Part shown: in pieces, positions 53,011 to 61,059 of the stretch
Layout of the letters: each line of letters opens with the position of its first letter
Numbering within the stretch: position 1 is the first letter of the stretch
DNA from: Algoriphagus faecimaris
GTDB lineage: Bacteria > Bacteroidota > Bacteroidia > Cytophagales > Cyclobacteriaceae
Assembly: GCF_900101705.1 (NCBI RefSeq)
Contig: NZ_FNAC01000019.1
Location: forward strand, 1-64,000
DNA: 64,000 nt
Direction: 5' to 3'
Translations under genes and position numbers: made by a program
The notes under the pieces: generated by a model
The model's input: the letters and a program-made list of their open reading frames with translations, nothing else
Database searches by the model: none
What the model was told of the DNA's origin: nothing

Positions 53011-55857
53011 ATGAGCAAAGTCACTGCCTCGCAGGAAGAATACATAGAGATTTTTGGTGCAAGAGAGCACAATTTGAAAAATATCGATGTCAAAATACCC
53101 AGGGAAAGGCTCGTAGTAGTCACCGGGCTGAGTGGTAGCGGCAAGAGCTCTTTAGCTTTTGATACCATTTATGCAGAAGGGCAGCGGCGATATCTTGAGA
53201 GTTTTTCTGCTTACGCACGCTCTTTTTTAGGGGGGCTGGAGCGACCTGATGTAGACAAAATCAATGGATTGTCCCCTGTTATTGCTATAGAGCAAAAAAC
53301 CACTTCCAAAAACCCTCGATCCACCGTAGGTACCGTCACGGAGATCTATGATTTTATGCGTTTGCTGTACGCTAGGGCGGGCGAGGCCTACTCTTATGAA
53401 ACAGGGGTCAGAATGATCCGACAGACCGAGGATCAGATAATAGAGCAGCTATTCTCTAAATTTTCTGGAAGGAAACTCTACATCCTCGCACCTGTAGTCA
53501 AAGGCCGAAAAGGGCATTACCGAGAGCTCTTTGAGCAAATCCGTAAAATGGGCTTTTCCAAAGTGCGTGTGGATGGAGTAGTGATGGAGATGGTGCCTAA
53601 GATGCAGGTGGATCGCTATAAAATTCATGATATAGAAATAGTCATCGACCGAATAGTCGCGGATGAGTCGGACCGTTTTCGGATCACACAATCTTTGAAA
53701 TCTGCGCTTCAGCATGGCAAGGGAGTCATGATGCTCAGGGATGAGAATGGAGAAATTCATCATTTTTCGAAGTACCTGATGGATCCCGAGACAGGGCTTT
53801 CTTACGATGAGCCTGCTCCAAATTCCTTTTCCTTCAACAGTCCCTATGGTGCCTGCCCAACCTGTAATGGATTGGGGGTCACTGAGGAAATCACCCGGGA
53901 GAGCATCATTCCAGATCCCAACTTGAGTATCACAAGAGGTGGAATAGCTCCTTTGGGTGAGTATCGGGATATCTGGATTTTCAAGAAAATAGAAGCGATC
54001 CTCAAGCATTATAAGTGTAGCATGAGTACTCCAATCAAAAAGCTCCCTGAGCATGTGGTGGAGGTATTGCTCTATGGGGATAAGGTGGAGGTTGCAGTAG
54101 ATTCGGTCAAATACCCCGGTACCAAGTGGAATACAACTTTCGAGGGCATTGTTAATTTTCTTCAAAAATACCAGGAGGGAAGCTCCGAGAAAATCCAGGA
54201 TTGGGTATCCGAGTTTACGGTGACACAAACCTGTCCGGACTGTGAAGGCTATCGTCTAAAGAAAGAAGCACTTCATTTTAAAATTGACAATACCCATATC
54301 GGTCAATTGGCGATGATGGATATCACTGCTTTGGGAGAATGGTTTGAAGGACTGGAAAGCCGAATGACTGAAAAGCAGCAGATTATTGGTCATGAGGTAT
54401 TAAAAGAAATTCGGAAGCGGATAGGCTTTTTGCTGGATATTGGCTTGGATTACCTGACTTTGAACCGCCCGATTCGGACATTATCTGGAGGAGAGGCACA
54501 GCGGATTCGCTTAGCTACCCAGATCGGAACCCAATTGGTGGGGGTACTCTACATCCTGGATGAACCAAGTATCGGGCTGCATCAGCGAGATAATGTCAAA
54601 TTGATCCAAGCACTTCAAAGTCTTAGAGATCTTGGTAATTCGGTTTTGGTAGTGGAGCATGACAAGGATATGATGCTGGAATCGGATTTTGTACTGGATA
54701 TGGGACCCGGTGCTGGTCGGCATGGAGGGCATGTAGTGGCTTCCGGTTCGCCTGCAGAGATCTTGAAGCAAGGTGGTGTTACCGCTGATTACCTGAAAGG
54801 AAAATTAGGCTTGCCCATACCTAAGGAAAGGCGAAAAGGAAAGGGTGAGGCCTTGGTATTGAAAGGAGCGAGTGGCAATAACCTTAAAAATGTGAACTTA
54901 AAAATTCCTTTAGGTACACTGACTTTGATCACCGGAGTATCAGGAAGTGGAAAGAGTACTTTGATCCACGAGACCTTGTACCCGATTTTGCGTCAGCATT
55001 TTTACAAGTCCAAAAAAGAGCCCATGCCCTATAAGTCCTTTGATGGTTTGGATCATTTGGATAAGGTGATCGAAGTGGATCAGTCTCCTATCGGTAGAAC
55101 TCCCCGGTCCAATCCGGCAACGTATACAGGGGTATTTTCTGACATTCGAACCCTATTTACCGAACTTCCTGAGTCCAAAATCAGAGGCTACAAACCGGGA
55201 AGATTTTCATTTAATGTAAAAGGGGGGAGATGTGAAGATTGTGAGGGTGCGGGAATGAAGCTCATCGAAATGGATTTTCTGCCAGATGTGCATATTCCAT
55301 GCGAGACCTGCAAAGGAAAGCGCTATAACAGAGAAACCTTAGAGGTGCGATTCAAAGGCAAGTCCATTTCGGACGTCTTGGAAATGACCGTAGAGCAAGC
55401 GGTAGAGTTTTTTGAGCATCAGCCAAAGATCTTGCGTAAAATCCAAACCTTGCATGATGTTGGCTTGGGCTACATCACCTTAGGCCAGCATGCAACTACT
55501 CTCTCAGGGGGTGAGGCACAGCGAGTCAAACTCGCCACTGAGCTATCTAAAAAGGACACGGGGAAGACCTTCTATATCCTTGATGAACCGACCACAGGGC
55601 TGCATTTTCAGGATATCGAATTGCTAATGAATGTCCTCCAAAAATTGGTAGAAAAAGGCAATACCGTCCTGATCATTGAGCATAATCTAGATGTGATCAA
55701 AGTAGCGGACTATATTGTGGATCTGGGTCCTGAAGGCGGCAATAAAGGAGGAAGTATCTTGGTTCAGGGAACTCCTGAAAAAGTGGCCTCACATGCCGAG
55801 AGCTATACCGGTAAGTTTCTCAAAGCTGAGCTGGAGAGTAGCGTCTTGGTGGGCTAG
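53011..55857 (+). CDS. uvrA: excinuclease ABC subunit UvrA
   Basis: A 948-residue DNA damage sensor of nucleotide excision repair that loads UvrB. Two ABC ATPase halves: first Walker A GLSGSGKS (39-46), later signature TLSGGEAQRIRLA and Walker B LYILDEPSIGLH; second Walker A GVSGSGKST and TTLSGGEAQRVKLA with ILDEPTTGLH. Zinc modules CPTCNGLG...CPDCEGYRLKKEAL and CEDCEGAG...CETCKGKRYNRETL are intact. The ATG at 53011 gives the standard MSKVTASQEEYIEIFGAREHNLKN-like start; the frame extends to 52951 but that would include the promoter. Works with Mfd at 26457. Confidence 0.98.
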   Translation: MSKVTASQEEYIEIFGAREHNLKNIDVKIPRERLVVVTGLSGSGKSSLAFDTIYAEGQRRYLESFSAYARSFLGGLERPDVDKINGLSPVIAIEQKTTSKNPRSTVGTVTEIYDFMRLLYARAGEAYSYETGVRMIRQTEDQIIEQLFSKFSGRKLYILAPVVKGRKGHYRELFEQIRKMGFSKVRVDGVVMEMVPKMQVDRYKIHDIEIVIDRIVADESDRFRITQSLKSALQHGKGVMMLRDENGEIHHFSKYLMDPETGLSYDEPAPNSFSFNSPYGACPTCNGLGVTEEITRESIIPDPNLSITRGGIAPLGEYRDIWIFKKIEAILKHYKCSMSTPIKKLPEHVVEVLLYGDKVEVAVDSVKYPGTKWNTTFEGIVNFLQKYQEGSSEKIQDWVSEFTVTQTCPDCEGYRLKKEALHFKIDNTHIGQLAMMDITALGEWFEGLESRMTEKQQIIGHEVLKEIRKRIGFLLDIGLDYLTLNRPIRTLSGGEAQRIRLATQIGTQLVGVLYILDEPSIGLHQRDNVKLIQALQSLRDLGNSVLVVEHDKDMMLESDFVLDMGPGAGRHGGHVVASGSPAEILKQGGVTADYLKGKLGLPIPKERRKGKGEALVLKGASGNNLKNVNLKIPLGTLTLITGVSGSGKSTLIHETLYPILRQHFYKSKKEPMPYKSFDGLDHLDKVIEVDQSPIGRTPRSNPATYTGVFSDIRTLFTELPESKIRGYKPGRFSFNVKGGRCEDCEGAGMKLIEMDFLPDVHIPCETCKGKRYNRETLEVRFKGKSISDVLEMTVEQAVEFFEHQPKILRKIQTLHDVGLGYITLGQHATTLSGGEAQRVKLATELSKKDTGKTFYILDEPTTGLHFQDIELLMNVLQKLVEKGNTVLIIEHNLDVIKVADYIVDLGPEGGNKGGSILVQGTPEKVASHAESYTGKFLKAELESSVLVG

Positions 55858-55990
55858 GGCTTAGCTACTGGGGCTAGTGCTCCCAAATGCTTCCATTTCT
55901 AAACCCCTGATAGCGGGTGAAATCAGTTCCTGAGTCCTTTTATCAAAATCCTGAACACGGCTGTCAAAGGCTTGTGTAAATTGCAGTTCT

Positions 55991-57046
55991 ATGAATAGAA
56001 TTAGCCTTTACTGGACACTCCAAATTCTCGGCTGGGGCAGTATCGCCTGTGTCAACATTGCCTTTGCGTATTTGTCGCCTCGGGGAATTACGGAAGTTCA
56101 GGTAATGGCTTTTGTGCTTTTAGCACTTTTTTACCTGCTCTCTACGCATTTCATCCGCTACATCGTCAAAACTTACGATTGGTTTAAGCTTGCCATACCC
56201 CAACTTGTATTTCAGTCACTTTTGGCCATTTTGGCGATGAGTTTTGTCAATGTGGTCGTGGAGATTCTGATCAATATTGCCTTCGATACCTTTAATGTAG
56301 AGCGGGATTTTAGGGTATTGGTCATTCTGGCCAACTTATTCATCGCCTTTCTCTTCTACGCCATCTGGTTTTTGCTGTATTTCTTATTTCATTTTTTGGA
56401 TAATTACAACAACACCTTGAAGTACGAAGCCAAAATCAATCAAATTCGGCTCAACCATCTCAAGAGCCAACTCAATCCACATTTTATCTTCAATGCGCTC
56501 AATAGTGTCCGTGCATTGGTAGATGAGGATCCTTACAAAGCCAAAAGTGCCATTACCCGAATATCAAATATTCTCCGTTTTTCTCTGATGATGGATAAAA
56601 AGCAGACTATTGAATTTGAGGATGAGTTGAATACGGTGAAAGACTATTTGGCCTTAGAATCTATACGCTTTGAAGAGCGACTTCAAGTCGAATATCAAAT
56701 TGAAGATGAGGCTTTTAATTACAAAATACCTCCTATGATGCTACAGACTATCGTGGAGAATGCAATCAAGCATGGGATATCTAATCTGGTCAAAGGCGGA
56801 CTGATTGAGATCAAATGCCGGGAAGGATTGGAGGATGATCTGTATATTCAAGTCAAAAATAGCGGACATCTGATTGCTCCGCCGAGTCTCAAGCCCAAAG
56901 CTACCGGCGGACATGGCCTGAGCAATACCGTGCAGCGCTTGAAATTAATCTATGGAGAGAAAGCCAGTTTCAGGATTTTCAACTCAGGGAATCAATTTGT
57001 GATTACAGAAATCAAAATCCCGAAACAAAGAGTAACTTTAGACTAA
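55991..57046 (+). CDS. LytS/YehU-type sensor histidine kinase
   Basis: A 351-residue kinase with four N-terminal spans (about 10-135) and a HisKA_7TM-type (PF06580) catalytic region. The phospho-acceptor is His164 in LKSQLNPHFIFNALNSV. The ATP-binding N box is MMLQTIVENAIKHG, and ATGGHGLSNTVQRL forms the G box. No periplasmic sensor domain is visible, so the signal is probably sensed in the membrane. It is transcribed 14 bases ahead of its LytTR partner. Confidence 0.93.
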   Translation: MNRISLYWTLQILGWGSIACVNIAFAYLSPRGITEVQVMAFVLLALFYLLSTHFIRYIVKTYDWFKLAIPQLVFQSLLAILAMSFVNVVVEILINIAFDTFNVERDFRVLVILANLFIAFLFYAIWFLLYFLFHFLDNYNNTLKYEAKINQIRLNHLKSQLNPHFIFNALNSVRALVDEDPYKAKSAITRISNILRFSLMMDKKQTIEFEDELNTVKDYLALESIRFEERLQVEYQIEDEAFNYKIPPMMLQTIVENAIKHGISNLVKGGLIEIKCREGLEDDLYIQVKNSGHLIAPPSLKPKATGGHGLSNTVQRLKLIYGEKASFRIFNSGNQFVITEIKIPKQRVTLD

Positions 57047-57060
57047 CAAAAAGAACAACT

Positions 57061-57795
57061 ATGAGAGCCATTGTAATTGACGATGAAAGATTAGCAAGAA
57101 AAGAGCTGATCACCCTTCTTAACCAATTGGAATCTGTCGAAGTCGTCGGAGAGGCGGTCAATGTGGAAGATGCCAAAGAAAAAATTGAGCAACTCAATCC
57201 GGATGTGATCTTTTTGGATATTCAGATGCCTGAAAAGACCGGATTTGACCTCTTGGAGGAGTTGGACAATGTGCCCCATGTCATATTTACCACTGCTTAT
57301 GATGAGTATGCGCTTAAGGCCTTTCAGGTCAATGCGCTGGATTACCTACTGAAGCCAATTGAGCCTAAACGATTGGAAGAAGCCATTCAGCGCCTATCTG
57401 GAAAGATAGATTCCACTGCCAAGCAAGATGAGTTTCCTTCTTCCTTTTCCAATAAGAAACTGACCTTAGACGATCAAGTATTTGTCAAAGATGGAGATCG
57501 ATGTTGGTTTGTTCGCTTGGCTAATGTTCGCCTTTTTGAATCGGATGGAAACTACATCAAGGTCTACTTTGACAATGTCAAACCGATGATTCATAAATCA
57601 CTGAATGCCTTGGATGAGCGATTGGATGAGAAGTCCTTTTTCCGAGCAAGTCGCAAGCATATCATCAACCTAGGATGGGTAGAGGGAATCGAGCCTTGGT
57701 TTAATGGTGGCTTAGTCGTGACCCTTCGTGGCGGCGATAGAATTGAAGTTAGCCGTAGACAGGCGGCCCGCTTCAAGGAAATGATGAGCCTCTAA
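57061..57795 (+). CDS. LytTR-family response regulator
   Basis: A 244-residue regulator: receiver domain (1-120, phospho-acceptor Asp53 in DVIFLDIQMP, Lys in NALDYLLKPI) and LytTR DNA-binding domain (about 140-244, VFVKDGDRCWFVRLANVRLFESDGNY and FFRASRKHIINLGWVEGIEPW). Partner of the kinase just upstream. Target genes are not evident from this window. Confidence 0.94.
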   Translation: MRAIVIDDERLARKELITLLNQLESVEVVGEAVNVEDAKEKIEQLNPDVIFLDIQMPEKTGFDLLEELDNVPHVIFTTAYDEYALKAFQVNALDYLLKPIEPKRLEEAIQRLSGKIDSTAKQDEFPSSFSNKKLTLDDQVFVKDGDRCWFVRLANVRLFESDGNYIKVYFDNVKPMIHKSLNALDERLDEKSFFRASRKHIINLGWVEGIEPWFNGGLVVTLRGGDRIEVSRRQAARFKEMMSL

Positions 57796-58042
57796 GAATT
57801 CGCGCTTTATTATTGATCAGGTTTATGTCTGCTACCTAAAATAGAGGTAAAGGGTCTCAAAGTTCCAATCCGAAATGTCGGAAGGCTCCCTTTTTGGCGA
57901 AAAATTATCGCTCGCTAGATTTCATACCTAAAAAAAAGCATTTGATTTTCAGGAATTAATTGTATTATTAGTGTATAATTGGAGTAAGAAATTTGAAACA
58001 CTTACGCATTATTCACTTAAAAGCATTGATTGCTAGCAACTT

Positions 58043-58798
58043 ATGAAAGAAGAGCGCATCCTAATTGTCGAGGATGATCCCAGTATTGCGGAAAACATCC
58101 AAGAAATTCTTGAAATCCTAGGCTTCGAAAATATTGATATCGCCAATTCCGCCAATCAGTGTATCAAGATTATCAAGAAGACCAGACCGGATTTGGTTTT
58201 TATGGATATCAAACTGAAAGGGGATAAGGACGGTATCGAATTGGGAGAAATCATCCATCAAATGTTTGATGTTCCTTTAGTCTTTGTCACCTCCTACTCA
58301 GATCCTACGATCATTGAGCGGGCTAAGCGGATCAATCCTGCGGGCTTTATCGTAAAGCCATTCAATACGAATGATATTCATGCGATTGTGGAGATTGTTC
58401 TTTACAATAAGCGAACGAAGCCGAGTACAGAGGCCGCCGTGGTCAAATCCCCCTCCGAGAGTCCATTCTTGGTGACCGATGCTGTATTTATCAAAGCGGA
58501 TAATGCCTTTGAACGAGTGCCCTACGAGGATATCTATTACATCGAGGCCAATGGAAATATGGTCACCATCTTCACCAAAAACCGTGATTATCACATCCGC
58601 AAATCCATGAAAGAAATTGAGGAGATTTTGCCTTCCAATTTGTTTTTGCGGGTTCAAAAATCCTTTATCGTGCATCTCGGTCAGATCGAAAGCTTCAATA
58701 CCAAAGAAATCACCCTAAAAAGAGGAGCTATCGTGCAGGTCGGAAGACAATATTACAATAGCTTCTTGGCTAAACTGAATACGATTACGGAAAGTTGA
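58043..58798 (+). CDS. orphan LytTR-family response regulator
   Basis: A 251-residue regulator with the same layout as its neighbour but clearly divergent: receiver (1-120, Asp55 in LVFMDIKLKGDKDG, Lys in GFIVKPFNT) of the type often found in hybrid or PAS-linked systems, and LytTR domain (about 148-251). No kinase gene adjoins it; the gap of 247 bases to the previous gene argues for its own promoter. It could share the upstream LytS-type kinase or respond to another one. Confidence 0.9.
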   Translation: MKEERILIVEDDPSIAENIQEILEILGFENIDIANSANQCIKIIKKTRPDLVFMDIKLKGDKDGIELGEIIHQMFDVPLVFVTSYSDPTIIERAKRINPAGFIVKPFNTNDIHAIVEIVLYNKRTKPSTEAAVVKSPSESPFLVTDAVFIKADNAFERVPYEDIYYIEANGNMVTIFTKNRDYHIRKSMKEIEEILPSNLFLRVQKSFIVHLGQIESFNTKEITLKRGAIVQVGRQYYNSFLAKLNTITES

Positions 58799-58911
58799 TC
58801 AACTGAGTAAAGTGAGAGCTATTGGAAAAACCGTTCAGTTAATAGCCAAATGTCACTTGATCAGATTTGAATTTAAGAAATGCTATTTCACCCCATTTCA
58901 GATAAACTCAT

Positions 58912-58938
58912 AAAAAAAAAGGTGAGCAATACTCACCT
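58912..58938 (-). terminator. terminator of the small minus-strand gene
   Basis: 7-bp stem AGGTGAG/CTCACCT (58920-58926 with 58932-58938), loop of 5, with nine A residues on the plus strand giving a long U tract on the minus strand. It may also serve the plus-strand regulator. Confidence 0.78.
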
Positions 58939-58984
58939 CTTTTTAACCAAACAATCAACCAAATTAACCCTTACGAGTTTGTCT

Positions 58985-59215
58985 TTAAGAAGTCCCGGAA
59001 ACCCGGGGCTTTTCGTTTTTTAAGATGTTTACCTGAAGGATATCAGGACCGTTCTCTGATTCTAATCCGATCTGTGGAGTTGGTTTAGTAGTTTCAAATC
59101 GGGCAGTATTGTGAGCAAGATTGGCTTCTGTTTTTGCTTTGATTACGATGGTCATTGCCATTGCCAATCCGAGTGCTGCACAGATGTTTTTTTGTGTGAA
59201 GATTGAAGTATTCAT
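58985..59215 (-). CDS. small protein with one hydrophobic N-terminal segment
   Basis: A 76-residue product: NTSIFTQKNICAALGLAMAMTIVIK forms one hydrophobic helix or an uncleaved signal anchor, followed by a polar tail. It starts with ATG at 59215 and is followed, 47 bases on, by a minus-strand terminator with a long U tract. No homologue is recognised. The terminator and the coherent layout are the main reasons to believe it. Confidence 0.5.
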   Translation of the reverse strand: MNTSIFTQKNICAALGLAMAMTIVIKAKTEANLAHNTARFETTKPTPQIGLESENGPDILQVNILKNEKPRVSGTS

Positions 59216-59452
59216 GGCATTAAATAAAGTTGGTTTCGTATTGTGCCAATTCTATATGCCAAAAGGCGACCAAATTCGAAAAAGGCTCAAATTTGAAAGG
59301 GAGAGGGTTTTTGAAAAAGAATACTGTTCGTAATCGTACGCTATTCTGTCAGTGGCGGACATAAACAGAAATGTTTTTTGCAAAAAAGGCAACCCTCAAC
59401 CCATAAATCGGTATATTAAAGAACTTTAGTTTTATAAACCAACTGTTTATCT

Positions 59453-60769
59453 ATGCGAATCTTTAATTCATCCAAGGGATTATTTTCAATCTCAGCATTA
59501 TTTTGTTTTTTTTCCTGCGTCCAGGAATCAGAAACTCCAGTACCCCCTCCTCCGCCAGTAGTCTTTGAAAATTTGGAAGGAGATTTGAGATTTTATACTA
59601 TTCCCACTTCAGAAAATTCCCTGAGTTTCGATTTTGATCAATTGGAGGACTATCAGTATAAACAAGTTTTTTTGATGCAGGACTCGGATACATTAGCCAC
59701 TGCCGGTATCAATGATTTTGTGTGGGTGGGTACTACCAGAAAGCGTGCGACCTTTGATTTTGAATTTGATAAAGATGCGGAGTATTATTTTTTGGTAGAA
59801 GTGTCAGATCCAGGAACGCCAAATACGAGATATACTTACCGAATGCCCGAGTATCAGCATGTCTTTGAGAGCTATTTTAATTTTGAAGTAATCGCAGAAT
59901 TAGATCGGACGATAGATTTTGATTTCAGCCCTTCTCGGGATTTTCTCTTTATCAGTAATTTCAGTGGCAACGAATTTAAAATTCATCGCTTGGACTTAGC
60001 GTCGAAAAGTTTAAACACCTATTTCACAGATAATGAAATAAATGGTAGTTTGATCCGTGCGTCCTCTGATGAGGAGTTTCTCTATAAGGAAGGATCTCTT
60101 CGAAAGATGAATATTACTACAAAAGAATCTACTCTTATCGCTTCCTCTTCGAATGGTATTGGGCAGGTTTCTAGAGTAATCGAAAATACTGTAATCGTAA
60201 ACAATAGATTTCCTAACATTTATAATCATCAGGCAATAGATCTTACCTCAGGAGAAGCAGTTTCTCTTGGAAATTTTTCAAGATTTGTTCAGGAAGATAA
60301 TTTCGACAGACATATTATCGACGGCTTTGAAATAAATCCAGCTGACCTTGAGCTTGTGAGTCTTCAAACAGGTGATGATGGCGAACAATTAGCCTATTAT
60401 GATCAAAATGGCTTTACCTTTCTAGTGAAAACTGATACCGAGAGGCCATTTGAGGATCGAGTACCCTATTATAGCCTCATTGTGAAAAAGGATGGGGTAA
60501 AAGTTTATGAAACAACAGAGGCATTAAAAGGGTATCCTTTTCTTTTTAAGAAATTTAATGTGGAAGATAATAAATTCGTTTTTCACAAGACCTTTGGAAG
60601 CGATACGGACTATAAAATTGAAGGATTTTATGAAGTAGATCTTACTTCAGGGGCCGAGCAATTAATTCATGTTGATGTCCATCCATTTACATTTTTGGTG
60701 TTTGATTTTGAAGACAAGGGTATGTATGGAAAGCGAGGGAATCAATTCATGTCCATCACCAAAAAATAG
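59453..60769 (+). CDS. lipoprotein with beta-propeller-like C-terminal region, unknown function
   Basis: A 438-residue lipoprotein (Cys22, ALFCFFSCVQESE) with a Pro-rich linker (PVPPPPPVV), a compact beta-rich domain (about 40-140) and a repeated strand region from about 150 (DFLFISNFSGNEFKIHRLDL, EFLYKEGSLRKMNI, TVIVNNRFPNIYNHQAIDL) that looks like a beta-propeller. No catalytic motif is visible and I do not recognise the family. It ends at a terminator and is the sole gene of its unit. Confidence 0.78.
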   Translation: MRIFNSSKGLFSISALFCFFSCVQESETPVPPPPPVVFENLEGDLRFYTIPTSENSLSFDFDQLEDYQYKQVFLMQDSDTLATAGINDFVWVGTTRKRATFDFEFDKDAEYYFLVEVSDPGTPNTRYTYRMPEYQHVFESYFNFEVIAELDRTIDFDFSPSRDFLFISNFSGNEFKIHRLDLASKSLNTYFTDNEINGSLIRASSDEEFLYKEGSLRKMNITTKESTLIASSSNGIGQVSRVIENTVIVNNRFPNIYNHQAIDLTSGEAVSLGNFSRFVQEDNFDRHIIDGFEINPADLELVSLQTGDDGEQLAYYDQNGFTFLVKTDTERPFEDRVPYYSLIVKKDGVKVYETTEALKGYPFLFKKFNVEDNKFVFHKTFGSDTDYKIEGFYEVDLTSGAEQLIHVDVHPFTFLVFDFEDKGMYGKRGNQFMSITKK

Positions 60770-60775
60770 AAAATT

Positions 60776-60804
60776 GGCTGTTTCAGATTTGGGACAGCCT
60801 CTTT
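60776..60804 (+). terminator. rho-independent terminator
   Basis: Stem GGCTGTTTC/GGGACAGCC (60776-60784 with 60791-60799, two G-U pairs), then CTTTT, immediately after the lipoprotein stop. Confidence 0.75.
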
Positions 60805-61059
60805 TATTTAGAAGCTATTTTTTAACTTAAAGCGCATTAGTCTGGCTAGTCCTTTTTTTACCTAGATTGGTAGCAGAGTTGTCCACCTTTTGTGATTTAC
60901 TTTTTGAATCAAAAGCGAAAAGCCAGTTAACCAGCCTTCAATTCCTTAGCTCTAAAAATATTTGGTAATTTTCTCACAAATTCATCACTTCGTTTGTTTT
61001 GAAGAAATAAAACCTACCGATATAAGTAAATCAAGCACCCTCTGAACCCTCATTTCTAC

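Noticed and set aside
53449-54228. 259-codon open frame antisense to uvrA
   Set aside because: Fully inside uvrA on the other strand, no family features, and uvrA is certain. Long antisense frames arise from codon bias.
59121-59333. 70-codon plus-strand frame
   Set aside because: Overlaps the better supported minus-strand small gene and lacks a terminator of its own.
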